A stretch of 64,000 nucleotides of DNA from Anaeramoeba ignava (Eukaryota; Metamonada; Anaeramoebidae): positions 85,220-149,219 of the forward strand of contig JAPDFW010000128.1 of assembly GCA_028826165.1 (NCBI GenBank). The letters are read 5' to 3'. The notes under the pieces are model-generated. The model saw nothing but the letters and a program-made list of their open reading frames with translations, did no database searches and was not told the DNA's origin. Numbering within the stretch: the first letter of the stretch is position 1; each line of letters starts with the position of its first letter. Made by a program: the position numbers and the translations under genes. Positions 1 to 14,861 of the stretch are shown here, one piece after another.

Positions 1-3000
1 AAATTGCAATTCTAATTAATACTTTAATTGATTCAATGTTTTTAGGTTTAATTTCAGCTGTGCTTCTTAATAAAGTAAAGCTTGTTAATGATTTAACAAA
101 AATACTTCTTTCTAAATCCATATAAAATAATCCTGCAATTTTAATAGCATATCTAAAACCAGCAAGACATTCTTTAGCAATTTTTATATCATCAGTTTCT
201 TCAAGTATTGATGAAAAAGAAGCTAAAATATCTCTCCATGCAATTTCAAACATTGGTCTTGCATGAGCAACATGAGTTGCTGTATAAAATAAAGGATCAT
301 TAAATAATGTTTGTTGATTAAATAGTTCTTGAGATTTTTGGATCATTTTTTCACTTTCTTGAAGAAATAATTCAACTTTTTGTTTTGGAGTTAAAAATTC
401 TAAATAATTTATAAAAAAGAAAATATTAAATTTTTTGAAATTTGAAATTAGAAATTTTTTCTAAATTTTTCTACCATCTCTTTGAGAAAGATGAAATTCT
501 TTTTCATCACCATCCATTTTCATTTCAATAGAAATAACATCATCATAAATTTTAGAAAGAAATTCAGGAGGAAGATCATTTCCAGAATCAATTCCTCTAT
601 TATTAGAAATAAATTCTTCTTTTGTCATTTTATTCTTAATTCTAGAACTATGTGCATCAGTATGAAGCATAATAACAGCATAAGCCATTACATAAGCAGT
701 ATCTGCACTTGAAAAAATATGTGGATTATTTTGACAAAATTTCTCTGAAAATTTTTCCATTATTCTGTCTATTTTTTGTGATTCTCCTGGAAGTCGAAAT
801 CCTAATAAAAAGTTTCTTAACGCTGAATAAAAATCCATTCCTGTAAAATCTAATGTATCAACCCAATTATGTAAAACCTGTAAGCAAAAAGGATTTGGAT
901 TTCCTAAATATTCTCCTATTTGTAATTTGCTTAAACCTTCTGTGTTTCTCATAAAATTTGTAATTGCTTCAACTGTATTTTCTAATTGATTATTTTCAAT
1001 TAAAAATGCAATTCCCTTTTTTTGATTTGATTTGATTTTAAATAAATATTTTAATTTAATTAATTTAATTTAATTAAATTTACTCGTCGAGAAGAACGAT
1101 TAAACAATTCAATTCCTTGTTCAAATATTTTTTTATCTTCAAATTGTTTTTCAAGAGTTTCAGGTAATTTCACATTTAATTGTGATTTTTCTTTTTTTCC
1201 AATAAAACTTTTTAAATGATAAGAAGATAATCTAAGTTGAGAAGAAACCTTATTTTTAGCAATATGAACTTCATCATCATCATCAATATTAACATTATCA
1301 TCAGTAATTTTCTGATTTTCAAATTGAAATTGGTCTTCTTTGTCCTCATTTTGTGATTCACTTTGATGAGGTATTTGTATTTCAGAAAATTCATCTTCTG
1401 TAGTTGAAAAATCAGAAGGATGTTTTGGATCATTTAATTTTCCTTTTGATTTCATTTCATTTTCATTTAAACCCAAATCTTCACTCCAAAGCATTGTTGA
1501 TTTTGTAATTGTAAATAAAATTCTCAAACAAAATTTTCGGAGTGATGCATGTTGTTCATTTGTCATCCAATTTTCCATTTCTTGTCTATATATTTCACGA
1601 GACATTTTGGATAATATTTGAACTAATCGTTCAAAAATACTTGATGATATTGTTTTTGTTCCACAATCATAATTTACAAAGATATCAACGATATTTTGTG
1701 GATCTTTGCATATATTTAAAAAGGTTTTTAGTAAATATCCCTTTTGTTGATATGTACTATTTTTACTTTCAAGAATTTGAAGGAAATTATTCAAAAAAAC
1801 TCCAATTTCATTCTTTTTTTTTTAAAAAGAAATATTAATATTTAAATTAAAATTAAAATTAAAATTAAAATATTTTTTACTTTCAAATAATATCTAAAAA
1901 TATTGAATAAGGAATTGAAAAGAGAATAAACAATTTTAAGAACAGGAATTGTTGAAGAAACTCCATTTTTTAAAACAGAAACACATAATTCTTGTTTAAC
2001 TTTCAAAATGAAATCTTGAGATGAATGAAATTCAATACTACTATTCAATACCATTTGATTTAAAAGCTCCAAACTTAAAATTTTTCCACGAAGACTTTCT
2101 GAATTTGATTTTAAAGATTCTTTACAAAAATAAGAAAGAATTAAACCTCCATCTTGAATATCGTTTTGTGATATTTCTCTTGAATTATCTTGAATTAATT
2201 TATCTTTTTTTAAGTTATTTTTTTGATGTTTTTTAGTTTTGAGTTTAATATTTTTATCTTCATCAATAACTTGAGGTTTTGTTATTTGATTTTGATTTTG
2301 ATTTTGATTTTGATTTAAATTTTTTTCATTTTCATTTTCATTTTGATTTTCATTATTTTTTAAATTTTGATTTTCTTTCTTTTTTTGATTTTGATTTTGA
2401 TTTTGATTTATTTTTGTCATGCTTGGATCAAATTTTAAAACAGCATTTACTAATTGAACTAAAAGACCTTTTGCTGTTAATTGATTATTTTGATTTTTGC
2501 TTTGTGTATAAACTGCAAAAAATGTTTTTGTAATTTTTAATAAACTTTCTCCACGAATTTCAACTTTTTTATTTATAACAATTTCAAATAAAGTCTAAAA
2601 GAGAAAAATTTTAATAATTTTTAATAAATTTTTAATAAATTTTAATAATTTATTACTTGAATTGCTTTTAATTTTGTAATTTCATCTGATAAATTTGAAC
2701 AATGAATAATATCATCAATTGCAATATCAACAATTCGTTGAGAATTATTATCAGGAAAATAAAAATCTTGAGTAAAATAATTATAACTTGCCATTTTCTA
2801 AATAAAATGAAAGAAAAAATTTTTTTAAATTGATTTTTAAATTCAAATTCAAATTCAAATTGATTTTTAAATTCAAATTGATTTTCAAATTGATTTTTAA
2901 ATTAAAATTTTACATGAAGTGCATTAAGTGAAGCAGTAATAAATTTTGAGTTTTTGAAATTAATTGCTAAATGAAATGGTTCAAAAAAGAAATTATTTTT

Positions 3001-3467
3001 ATAATTTTTAATTTATTTCTGAAAATTTAAATAGAATTTATTTTAAAATTAAATTTTAAATTTTAAATTTTGGTTTTAAATTGATTTTTTTACTTGGTTT
3101 TTTGAGCAAAATCTAATTTTAAAAGAAAAAATTTTAATTTTAATTTTAATTTTAAATTTTAATTTTAATTTTAATTTTTACTTGGTTTTTTGAGCAAAAT
3201 CTAATTTTAAAAGAAAAAATTTTAATTTTAATTTTAATTTTAATTTTAATTTTAATTTTAATTTTAATTTTAATTTTAATTTTAATTTTAATTTTAATTT
3301 TAATTTTAATTTTTATTTTTATTCTCATTTTTAATTGAAAAATCAAAACAAAAAAAAAATTTTTTACCTAAAGCCTCTTTACAAGAATTTCTTAAAGGTT
3401 TAAATTTATTTGAATTTCCAGATTTTCCTTGAATTTCATTTAAAGCAATTTTAATAAAAGGAAGCAT
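1..3467 (-). CDS. BIG/Sec7-type ARF guanine-nucleotide exchange factor (3' end outside window)
   Basis: Large ARF-GEF that would activate ARF GTPases on Golgi/TGN membranes. Exons read on the minus strand: 3368-3467 (start Met), a possible 19-nt micro-exon at 3094-3112 or 3182-3200, 2914-3018, 2657-2797, 1881-2594, 1084-1812, 475-1015 and 1-399. The N-terminal exons give a DCB domain. Exons 1881-2594 and 1084-1812 give the region with VDIFVNYDCG. Exon 475-1015 is the Sec7 domain with FRLPGESQKI (the Glu is the catalytic finger) and a MLHTDAHS motif. Exon 1-399 is the HDS1 region with ATHVAHARPMF. Junction phases agree from exon 2914-3018 onward. The join to the first exon does not: an in-frame TAA follows the acceptor near 3018, and no choice of micro-exons closes the frame without a 1-nt change, for example in a T6 run near 2982-2990. 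Family assignment is secure; the 5' model is tentative. Confidence 0.92.
3122..3330. repeat. (TTTTAA)n array in first intron region of the ARF-GEF gene
   Basis: Hexamer array, with a second copy of about 45 bp of flanking sequence (3091-3135 and 3179-3223) embedded in it. The sense strand of the gene reads AAAATT. Confidence 0.85.
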
Positions 3468-3640
3468 TTAAATTTAATTTAAAAAAAAAAATAAAGTAAA
3501 AAAATGAAAAATGAAAAAATAAAAATGAAAAAAAAAATATTTTTTGAAATTTTTTTAAATAAAAATACGTTTTTTCAATTTAAATTTTAAATCTAAAAAT
3601 CTAAAAATTAAGAATTGAAATTTTTAATTTGCAAAAATTT

Positions 3641-5609
3641 TTATTTTTTCATTTGAATTTTTTGTAAAGTTTCTTTGATTAATTTTGAATTTTGTTTGTG
3701 AAATTCAATTTGATTTGAAACAAAATCTTTTAAAGAATTTTGGAAACTACTTGCATGTTGAGTATGAAAAAAATCAATTTCTGTAAGAGAAATTATCAAA
3801 TTTTTTGCAAGTTTTGATTCCTTTTCATTAAATTGATTTTGATTAATGCTAATATTATTGATGATATTAATATTATTTTTGGATTCAATATTTTGAATTT
3901 TTTTATCATCATTTTCAATTGAAATTTTTGATAGATTTTCTTTTGATTCTTTTTCTTGTTTGATTTTCAATTCATTTCGATAATTTATGTGATATTTCTT
4001 CTCGAGAAATTGTGATATTTTATTTTTTTGTGAGTATTCCAAACTTTCTTGAATAACTTGTGATTCTTTTATATAATCCATAATTGGTTCAACAAAATTT
4101 TCAGTTTCATTTTTCATTTTATGTTTCCATAAATAAGATATTTTTTGGCAACATTCAGAAACCAAATTAAACATGTTTTTCCATTGTGTTTGTTCTTGAA
4201 TAGTGTTGATTTTCCAACAGAAATTTGTTTTATGGATTGAATCCAAAATTGTCCCTAATTTGTCAAAAAGGTGAAAAATTTCATCGTAGTGATTATTTGT
4301 CATTTGAGAAGCGAAATTCTCAAGAATGCGCATGTTTTTATCAAATGCAATATTGATTCTTTGGAATTGAAACAGCTCTTTTATTTGAGTTTCTTTTAGT
4401 TGAATATTTGGAGAAAAAATAACATGATCCAAAAATGGTTCCATATTTTTCATTTTTTTCCTAATTAAATTTTTCCCAATTTTCCAATTTTTATGATCAG
4501 GTGCATATATAAAATGAAGGAATATCGGTGATTTTTGTAAAACTGGATGAAGAGCAACTCTATTAAGAAATGATTCTAATTTTCGTCTTCTTTTGTTCAA
4601 AACTTTTTTCTCAAATCTTCCTCCAATTTGTTTTTCAGGTAAAACTGGAATTGGAATTAATTTATATCTTGTTTGCATTCTTTCTCTAATCCAAAGGAAA
4701 TGTTTAAATCTTTGTTTGACGATTACATCCTTATATTTATATTTTTTTAAAAAAATTATATTATTTTAAAATTATATTTATATTATTTTTTATTATTTTT
4801 TTACATCATGAATTATTTCATAAAGTGAAAATTTTTTTAATCCTTTATATTTTCCCATTTTTGTTGGTTCTTTAACTTTAAATATTTTTGATTTTTTTGA
4901 TGATAATTTTTTCCATTTAAAATTATCCTAATTTTGAAAATGTAAATTTTAAATAAATAATTAATTAAATTCAAATTAAATTCAAATTAAATAAAAATTT
5001 TTTACAAGAATTTCGAAATTTTGTTCTTTAAATTCAAATGTATATTCTTGAGGATTAGTTTGAATATGATGATGATCATCTAAAAGAAAATTTAAAAGGA
5101 ATAAAAATTTAAAATCAAAAAAGAAGAAAAAAATTACTTGAAATATTTGAAGTAATTAATTTTTGTTCGAATTGATTTTCATTTTGAATTTGATTTTCAT
5201 TTTGATTTTCATTTTGAATTTGATTTTCAATTTTATTTTCATTTTGATTTTCATTTTGATTTTCATTTTGATTTTCAATTTCATTTTGATTTTGATTTTG
5301 ATTTTGATTTTGATTTTGATTTTCATTTTGATTATTTTCATTTTCATTTTCAATTTGATTTTCATTTTCATTTTCATTTTCATTTTCATTATTTTCATTT
5401 TCATAATTTTCAAATAAAGGAAAATTTTCAAATTCTTTTAAATTTTTAACACAATCTTTTGGAAAAAAACCAACAACATCTTCTAATTCACCAATAAACC
5501 AACCAGAATCATGTTCTTTAAGGATTTTTACAACATCTCCTTTTTGAAGTGTCAGTTCATTTTCTTCTTGAGAAATAAATGGAAAAATTACAATTGCAAA
5601 AGAAGTCAT
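3641..5609 (-). CDS. SH3-PX-BAR sorting nexin (SNX9/18/33-like)
   Basis: Endocytic membrane-remodelling protein. Exons 5138-5609, 5006-5079, 4805-4927 and 3641-4729 join in consistent phase. The first exon encodes an SH3 domain starting at the Met (ALYDF-like start, then LTLQKGDVV, SGWFIGEL and VGFFPKDCV), followed by a long Asn/Glu/Gln tract. The next exons build a PX domain with IPVLPEKQIGGRF and the downstream RHPVL-like stretch typical of the SNX9 group. The remainder (about 250 residues) is helical and fits a BAR domain. SH3-PX-BAR order is diagnostic of SNX9/18/33 in other eukaryotes and links membrane curvature to WASP/dynamin-type partners. The upstream flank (5640-5700) carries the T-rich TCATTTTT motif. 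Only the exact BAR boundaries are uncertain. Confidence 0.9.
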
Positions 5610-5762
5610 CGTTAAATAATTAATAAAATAATTAATAAAATTAAAAAATGAAAAAAAATTTAGGAAAATAAAGAAAAGAGAAAAAAATGAAAAAAAAATA
5701 TTTGAAAAAAAAAATTTTTATTTAAAAAAAAAAGAGCAAAAAAAAAAAAAAATTTGGATTGT

Positions 5763-7278
5763 TTATTTTCTTTTTTTGTTTCTTTTTTTATTTTCTTGTT
5801 TTGTTTTCTTTTGAATTTTTTCTGTTTCATTTTCTTTTGTAGTTGTTGAATATTGAATTGCTTTTTCTTTTAATGTATCTAAAATTTTTGCAAATATGGT
5901 TACAACTTGTTTATAATATTTAGTTAAAAATTTTTCAATTTGTGGTTCATGATCATTTACAAATTTTGTAATTGGTTGAAAAACAAGATCAAGAATTTTT
6001 TCTGTTTGTTCATTTTGTTTATAAATCTTTAATTAAATTTAAATAAAAATAAATAAAAATAAAAAATTAGGGAAAATAAATTAAAATATTTGATGAAATA
6101 AATTAAATTGAATATTGAAATGAATATTAAATATTAAATTGAATATTGAATTAAATATTAAATTGAATATTGAATTGAATATTGAATATTGAATTAAATG
6201 AATATTGAATTAAATTGAATTGAATATTGAATATTGAATTGAATATTGAATTGAATATTAAATATTGAATTGAATATTGATTTAAATATTGAATATTGAA
6301 TATTGAATATTGAATATTGAATATTGAATTGAATATTAAATTCAATATTGAATATTGAATTGAATATTAAATATTGAATATTGAATTGAAGAATATTGAA
6401 TAAGAAATTGAATTGAATTGAATATTGAATTGAATATTGGAATGAATATTGAATGAATATTGAATATTGAATATTGAATTGAATATTGAATATTGAATTG
6501 AATTGAATATTGAATATTGAATATTGAATTGAATTGAATATTGAATTGAATATTGAATATTGAATATTGAATATTGAATATTGAATATTGAATATTGAAT
6601 TGAATATTGAATTGAAATTGAATTGAATTGAATATTGAATATTGAATTGAATATTGAATTGAAATTGAATGAATATTGAAATGAATATTGAATCGAAATT
6701 GAATTGAATATTGAATGAATCGAATTGAATATTGAATATTGAAATATTGAATTGAAATTGAAAATTGAATATTGAATATTGAAAAATTAAAAATTATTTG
6801 ATGAAATAATTGAAAAATTGAATATTGAAATAAGATTAAAATTAAAATAATTGATGAAATAATTAAAATTGAAATAATTGATGAAATAATTAAAATAATT
6901 GATGAAATAATTAAAATAATTGATGAATTAATTAAAATAAGATTTAAATTGAAATAATTAAAATAAATTGAGAATTAATTCAATTTAAAAAGTAATTGTT
7001 TTTATTTTTTGATTTTTTTATTTATAAATTCTTACAAAAAGTTCAATTGAAATAAGCATTATCATTAATGATTTTGCCCAAAAATAAAAGGGAATCCAAG
7101 CAATAAGTAAATCTCCAAATGTTTCTATTGCTTTAAATGATGAAAAAAAAACCCAATATTTAAATAAAACTGTAATTTTATCTTTTTGATTTGTTTGAAC
7201 ATTTTTAAGTGAAACATAAATAGGAATAAGCCAACCAAAAACAAAAATAAGTAATTTTGAAATTAAATGAGAAGCCAT
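5763..7278 (-). CDS. TB2/DP1/HVA22 (REEP/Yop1) family ER-shaping membrane protein
   Basis: Two exons, 7036-7278 (81 codons) and 5763-6026, give a 168-residue protein. Exon 1 has hydrophobic hairpins and the family signatures FGWLIPIYVSLK, then FKYWVFFSSFKAIE and IPFYFWAKS. Exon 2 continues with the VFQPITKFVNDHEPQI segment that follows the hairpins in REEP5/HVA22 proteins, then ends in a Lys-rich tail. The family bends tubular ER membranes. The 1,008-bp intron (6027-7034) is almost entirely ATTGAATATTG-type repeats, which hides exon 2 from a simple ORF search. Splice sites are GTAAGA at the donor and AAAG at the acceptor, both in phase 0. Confidence 0.88.
6090..6965. repeat. ATTGAATATTGAATTG-type degenerate repeat filling an intron
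   Basis: About 0.9 kb of interspersed GAATATT and GAATTG words, ending in an ATAATTGATGAA variant. It occupies the single intron of the HVA22-family gene. Confidence 0.9.
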
Positions 7279-7486
7279 TAAAGGAAAAAAAGGAAAAAAA
7301 GAAAAAAGGAAAATTTTAAAACAAAATTTTTAAAAAGGAAAAAAAAATGAAAAAAAAAATAATTTTTTTAAGTTTTTCATTTTTTCATTTTTTTTAATCA
7401 TAAAAAAAAATTTTGTTTTAATTTTTAATTTTTAATTTCTTCATTTTTTTTTTTAAACAACAAAAACGAAAAAATTTTTTTTAATT

Positions 7487-10039
7487 ATGAATCAAAATCA
7501 AAATCAAAATCAAAATCAAAATCAAAATCAAAATCAAAATCAAAATCAAAAAATTTTAATTCAAGAAAAAAATTCATTTAATACAAATTTAACTCATTTA
7601 GATGAAAATTTTTTGATAAGTTCAGATGATAATTTTCAAGAAGAAACATTTAATTTTGATGGAGAAGAACTTTTAAGTGATAATATTAATAATTCGAACA
7701 ATAAAATCAATGAAAATAATGAAAATAATGAAAATAATGAAAATATAAATGAACAAATTCAATTCAAAGAATTTGGAAAAAAATCAATTATTCAAAATAA
7801 AGATGATCAAATCAAAACAGAAGAAAAAGACCATCAAATTCAATCAAAAAGTAGTGAAAAAAAACAAGAAAATTTATTAAAAAGAAAAATGCAAAATTCT
7901 CCAATGAATTCAAGAATTAATTTGTCAAATCAAAAAGAATTTATTGAAAATCAACAATCAAATCCAAAACAAGAATATATACAGAATGAGCATTTAATTC
8001 ACAGTTATCATCATCAAGTTGAACCAACAGCACCACCTTTAGAAACAGAAAACCAAAATCAAAATTTCAAAATCAAAATCAAAATCAAAATCAAAATCAA
8101 AATCAAAATCAAAATCAAAATCAAAATCAAAATCAAAATCAAAATCAAAATCAAAATCAAAATCAAAATCAAAATCAAAATCAAAATCAAAATCAAAATC
8201 AAAATCAAAATCAAAATCAAAATCAAAATCAAAATCAAAATCAAAATCAAAATCAAAATCAAAATCAAAATCAAAATCAAAATCAAAATCAAAATCAAAA
8301 TCAAAATCAAAATCAAAATCAAAATCAAAATCAAAATCAAAATCTAAAATCAAAATTAAAATCAAAAAATCATTCAACAACCCCATTCTTATGAAAAACA
8401 TCACCCAAAATTTAATGGTAATTATCAAAGAAGAAATGTCTCTAGATCTCTTAATAAATCATTTTCAAAAAAAGGAAAAAAATCACAAAAGAAAAAAGAG
8501 ATCGAAGAAAAAAGCAATTTATCAACAATACAAAAACAAAAAGAAGCAGGAAAAATAATTGCAGATTCATTGCAACAAATCTTCACACAAGCAAAAACTA
8601 TTTATCCAAATGAAGATAATGAAAGTGAAACAGCACCAAAATATGATTTGCTTTATGTTAATGATCAATTAAATTATTTTGGATTCCAAACAATTCCAAA
8701 TGAATCATATCAAAATGAAAATGAGCAAAGAAAATGTCTTATTCAAAGATTAGTTGAGTTATTAGAGAGTTTGAAGCAAAAAGAAGAAAATATCCAACAT
8801 TTAAATCAAGAAAATTTTGGTATTCAACAAAAAATGGATGAATTAAACAAAATGAATCAACAATATATTCAAGAAAATCAAATGCTAAAAGATAAGATAA
8901 ATGATCTTGATAATGAGAATGAGAAATTAAAGAAAGAAAACCAAGAAATTTCTGAGAAATTAATTAAAAAAAAACAAGTAAAACAACAACAACAACAACA
9001 ACAATTACCCAATTTAGGAAGGAGATTATCAGTTCAAGAACAAGCCAAATATGATCAAGCACAAGTTCTTAAATCCCTTGTCAATTCTCAAAACTCTCCC
9101 AATTTACAAAATCAAAGAATTCGGGTTCTCAGTCAAAGTTTAAATGATCAACAATTATCACCTCGAAATTTCTTATCAAATATTTCTGCAATAAATTCCC
9201 AAGATTATCAATCAAATCAAGCAACAGAAATTTTGGAATCAGTTCAATCAAGTTTAAAAGTGAATGATTATTCCTTGATTATCCCCAAAATTAGCAAAAT
9301 GAAAAAGCAAGTTAGTGAACATGAAAAATTTCTTGATGAAGTTTTTTCATTGATTGAACCACTTGATTTTGATAATGAAAATCAAATGAATTTTTTCACT
9401 AAAAACTTATATCAGCAAAACACAAGTGTTTTTGATTACAAATCAAACCAAATCAAGCAAAGATTAAACAGTTGGCAAGAAGCAATTGCGAATATGAAAA
9501 AATTGAGAGATTTCCAACAAAAAGTTTCTAAAGAATTAAATCGAGCAAGTCTTTATGATGCAAATCAATTTTCAATTTTAACAAGTACAATTGAATCTTT
9601 TCAAAATTCATTTAGAGGACTTTTAAGAAATTCAAATCGAACAAAATCACAAGTTTCATTGGAAAAAATGATTAACCAAATTCGAGAAATTGTTGATTTT
9701 TATATTTCTCATTCCAAAATGAACCCAAATGAAAATCAATTTGAAAATCAACAGAATTTAAATTATTATAATCGTGATTCTTCTTTTAAACCTTCTATTC
9801 ATTCTTTTACTCGAGAAGCACAAATCATCAATCATTTCCAACAACTTTTTTCAATTTCTTCAATTGATGATGTTATTACTTCAATGAATAACTTATTTTT
9901 GGAAGTTAAAGAAGCAAATAGTAGATTACAAACTTTAAAGGAAACTTTAAGTCTTGATTCAAATTCTTCATTTAATGATTGTATTGAAGAAATTTATGAT
10001 TTGATTTATTACGCAAAAATTTCAAAAGAAAAAAAGTAA
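7487..10039 (+). CDS. Coiled-coil protein with ADIP/SSX2IP- or CEP70-like N-terminal signature; frame slip in repeat
   Basis: The start Met at 7487 leads into an Asn-Gln tract and an acidic, polar region with EPTAPPLE near 8025. The frame then enters about 48 copies of AAAATC (8056-8345), read as Lys-Ile, and stops at 8345-8347. A second open frame resumes by about 8375 (QQPHSYEKHH) and runs to 10039. It contains VNDQLNYFGFQTI, followed by a run of Leu-rich coiled coil, which resembles the start of ADIP/SSX2IP or CEP70 centrosomal proteins, then further helical segments. Most likely this is one gene whose repeat should read Asn-Gln (CAAAAT); the array contains an indel, real or from assembly. 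A spliced-out array is an alternative, but no convincing donor was seen. The function assignment is weak; the coiled-coil nature is clear. Confidence 0.6.
8056..8346 (+). repeat. (AAAATC)n hexanucleotide array inside a gene
   Basis: About 48 near-perfect AAAATC units. The unit is a multiple of three, so copy-number change keeps frame. The entry (AATTTC) and exit (AATCTA) both alter the phase relative to the flanking coding sequence. Confidence 0.95.
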
Positions 10040-10267
10040 AAAAAAAAAACAAACAAATTAAGAAAAAGCAAAAAAAAAAAAATTAACTTCAAAGAAATTT
10101 TACAATTAAAAAAAAAAAAGCAAATAAAAAAAGTGGAACAAAAAAAAAATTTTTTTCTTTTTCTCTTTATTATTCTTATTCTTATTATTATAATAATAAT
10201 ATTAGTTAGTTTTAAATAAAAAGTAAAAAAAAAAAAAAGTGGAACAAAAAAATGGACAAAATATTTT

Positions 10268-12601
<2,334 letters not shown>

Positions 12602-12805
12602 TTTTTTTTATAACGAAAATAAAAGAAAAATAAAATAAGAAAACTTATTTGAATTAATAAATTGTTGGAAATTAAAAAATAAAGAAAAAAAATGAAAAAA
12701 TGATTTTTTAAAAAATAATTTTTGATTTAAGTTTTTTATTTGATTTTTTTTTTTTGGATTTTGAAAAGAAAAAAGAAACATTGCTTTTTTTTTTTAAAAG
12801 AAAAA

Positions 12806-14446
12806 TCAATTAGAAAAATCATTTTCATCTTCAAAATCATCATCATCATCAAAAAAAGGTTTATAATTTTTTGAATTTGATTTTGATTTTGATTTTGAAT
12901 TTGATTTTGTTTTCGTTTTCTTAAATGTTCGATTATTATTTTCTTTTGATCTTTTTTTATTTGGTTGTTTAACATGTTGTTCAATTTTCTCAACTCTTTT
13001 TAATAATTCTTCTTCTTTTGAAACGAAAGAAGAATCTGAATTGGAATCACTTTGTTCTAAAGGTGAATTTTTTGGATTTTCAAAATGTTCAATTACATTT
13101 TGTTGGAAATTTGTCATTAAATGTTTTGCAGTTAAAACTAAAGAATGAATATTAATAACTTGTTCGCTATTTAATGAATTTTTCAAATTATTTCCGTTGG
13201 AGAATCTCATAAGAATATTTCCAATATTTTCAAGTGAGAGATCAATTTTCTCCAGAACCATTTGTAACAGTTTCGTTTGGCTTTTTTCTTGTTCTTGAAG
13301 TTGATTTTCAAGTAAAGAAAGTTGTTTTTGTTGTTTGTTGATCTTTTTTTCTTGCATTCGTAGAATTGTTTCTTTTGGTGTTCTTGATTTCTGGTTTGAG
13401 AACCATCGCGACACCCTCTTCTTGTCCCATTTTAAATGTTCAGCAAGTGACTCTAGCTCCTTTTGTGTCGGATTTTGGTTCTTGACAAAAAATTGTTTCA
13501 GAAAATTTTTTTCTTGTTTTGTTGGCATTCTTCTTTGAGTTGCTCTTTTTTTCGTTGTTTTGTTGTCATCATTAGATATTGAAGTGGAGAAAGTGTTTTC
13601 ATTCAATGTGTTGTTTGCTGATACATTCGTGTTTTGGACTTTGGATTGTCTCTTTTTTGATTTTGTTGCCAAAGATGATTTTTCGATTTTTTGATGTTGA
13701 TCATTTTGTGAATTTTTTTGAACTAGCAAATTTTTATTTAATCCAAGAGGATCTGGAATGGAGAATCTTTTCTCAAGATTTTCTAAGTTTAAAGGTGTGT
13801 CTTTGCTGTTCAAATCTTCATTCCATTTTTCATTTTGAATTTGATTTTGAATTTCATTTTGAATTTGAATTTCATTTAAATTTTCATTTGAATTTTCATT
13901 TTGAGAAAAAGAATTTGGTAAAGAAAAATTTTTTCCTGGAAGGTTTTCTTGGGTTGTTTTGCTTGGATCATTACTCTGCGAGAAACTTGGATGCTGTTTT
14001 TGCGGATGAGTGTTTTTTGTTCTATTTGAAGAAATTATATAAAAAGGTGATTCGAGCAAAGGATCTTTGGGAAAAGATTCTTGAGATTGATTGAGATTTG
14101 GGGCATTAAAAGGAGCTAATTCTCGAGAGGATCGACGAAAGAGGAAGGATGAATCTTCTGAAGTAGGTTGTGTGGAAATTACTTGGGGCATGTGTGGTTG
14201 GATGTAGTTATGTTGTTGGGTATAAGACTGAGGATTAATAGGAACAAATTGCGAAGGATTGAAAAATTTATAAGAATTTTGATTTTCAAATTTTTCGTTT
14301 AAAGAATTGTTTATTTTTTTATTTGGTTCCATTTCCATAATTCTTGGTGTTGAAATTGGTGTTGGACATGTTGATTTTTGTGGACGATAATTTGATAAAA
14401 GTTCTTCTTCATTCATCAAAATTGCTTTTATACATAAAGTTTCCAT
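12806..14446 (-). CDS. Homeodomain protein
   Basis: Single-exon, 546 residues. A homeodomain lies at about residues 300-357: basic RRMPTKQE start, helix 2 around LESLAEHL, and recognition helix VSRWFSNQKSR with the invariant Trp, Phe and Asn (WFxN). It is followed by a Leu/Gln-rich coiled-coil-like segment. The rest is Ser/Asn/Gln-rich and probably disordered, and the C-terminus ends in an Asp/Glu run. It is a probable sequence-specific DNA-binding regulator. No additional domain (POU, LIM, TALE loop) is visible; the helix spacing looks typical rather than TALE. Its 5' flank faces the minisatellite block with no gene between. Confidence 0.88.
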   Translation of the reverse strand: METLCIKAILMNEEELLSNYRPQKSTCPTPISTPRIMEMEPNKKINNSLNEKFENQNSYKFFNPSQFVPINPQSYTQQHNYIQPHMPQVISTQPTSEDSSFLFRRSSRELAPFNAPNLNQSQESFPKDPLLESPFYIISSNRTKNTHPQKQHPSFSQSNDPSKTTQENLPGKNFSLPNSFSQNENSNENLNEIQIQNEIQNQIQNEKWNEDLNSKDTPLNLENLEKRFSIPDPLGLNKNLLVQKNSQNDQHQKIEKSSLATKSKKRQSKVQNTNVSANNTLNENTFSTSISNDDNKTTKKRATQRRMPTKQEKNFLKQFFVKNQNPTQKELESLAEHLKWDKKRVSRWFSNQKSRTPKETILRMQEKKINKQQKQLSLLENQLQEQEKSQTKLLQMVLEKIDLSLENIGNILMRFSNGNNLKNSLNSEQVINIHSLVLTAKHLMTNFQQNVIEHFENPKNSPLEQSDSNSDSSFVSKEEELLKRVEKIEQHVKQPNKKRSKENNNRTFKKTKTKSNSKSKSKSNSKNYKPFFDDDDDFEDENDFSN

Positions 14447-14860
14447 TTTTGTATTTCAATTAAAAAAAAAACAAAAGCAAATAATAACTGTAATAAAAAT
14501 AACAGAAATTAAAACAAAAAGTGAAAAAATTTGTGAAAGAAAAAAAAAAATAAAAGGAAAAAAATGAACTAAAAAAAATGAGTTTTTTTGTCATTTTTTA
14601 TTTTAAATGACTAATTTTTATTCCTTAAAAAAATGAGTTTTCTCCTTTTAATTCCAATTAAAAAATTTAAATCTAAATATAAAAATAAAAACAAAAATTG
14701 AAAATCAAGAACTTTCTCTTTTTATTTTTCAATTAAAAATCAAGAACAAAAAAACAAAAACAAAAAAACAAAAACAAAAACAAAAACAAAAACAAAAACA
14801 AAAACAAAAACAAAGAAGATTTATATCACAAAAATTTTAATTATTAAATGAATTATCAAA
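14447..14860. other. A-rich intergenic DNA with (AAAAAC)n
   Basis: Upstream flank of the homeodomain gene. It contains the AAAAATGAA-type motif near 14560 and an AAAAAC run at about 14750-14812. No gene seen. Confidence 0.7.
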
Positions 14861-14861
14861 T

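Noticed and set aside
2914-3018. Reassigned TAA codon, suggested by the in-frame TAA in the ARF-GEF
   Set aside because: TAA ends many intact family-length proteins here (Psf1, actin-like KKCF end, kelch-BTB, MPI), so it is a normal stop. A local indel or wrong exon is more likely.
8039-8428. Minus-strand ORFs of Asp-Phe or Ile-Leu repeats
   Set aside because: Shadow of the AAAATC array inside the plus-strand coiled-coil gene. The same holds for ORFs in the arrays at 3152-3346, 11753-12007, 28877-29080, 41337-41642 and 48345-48536.
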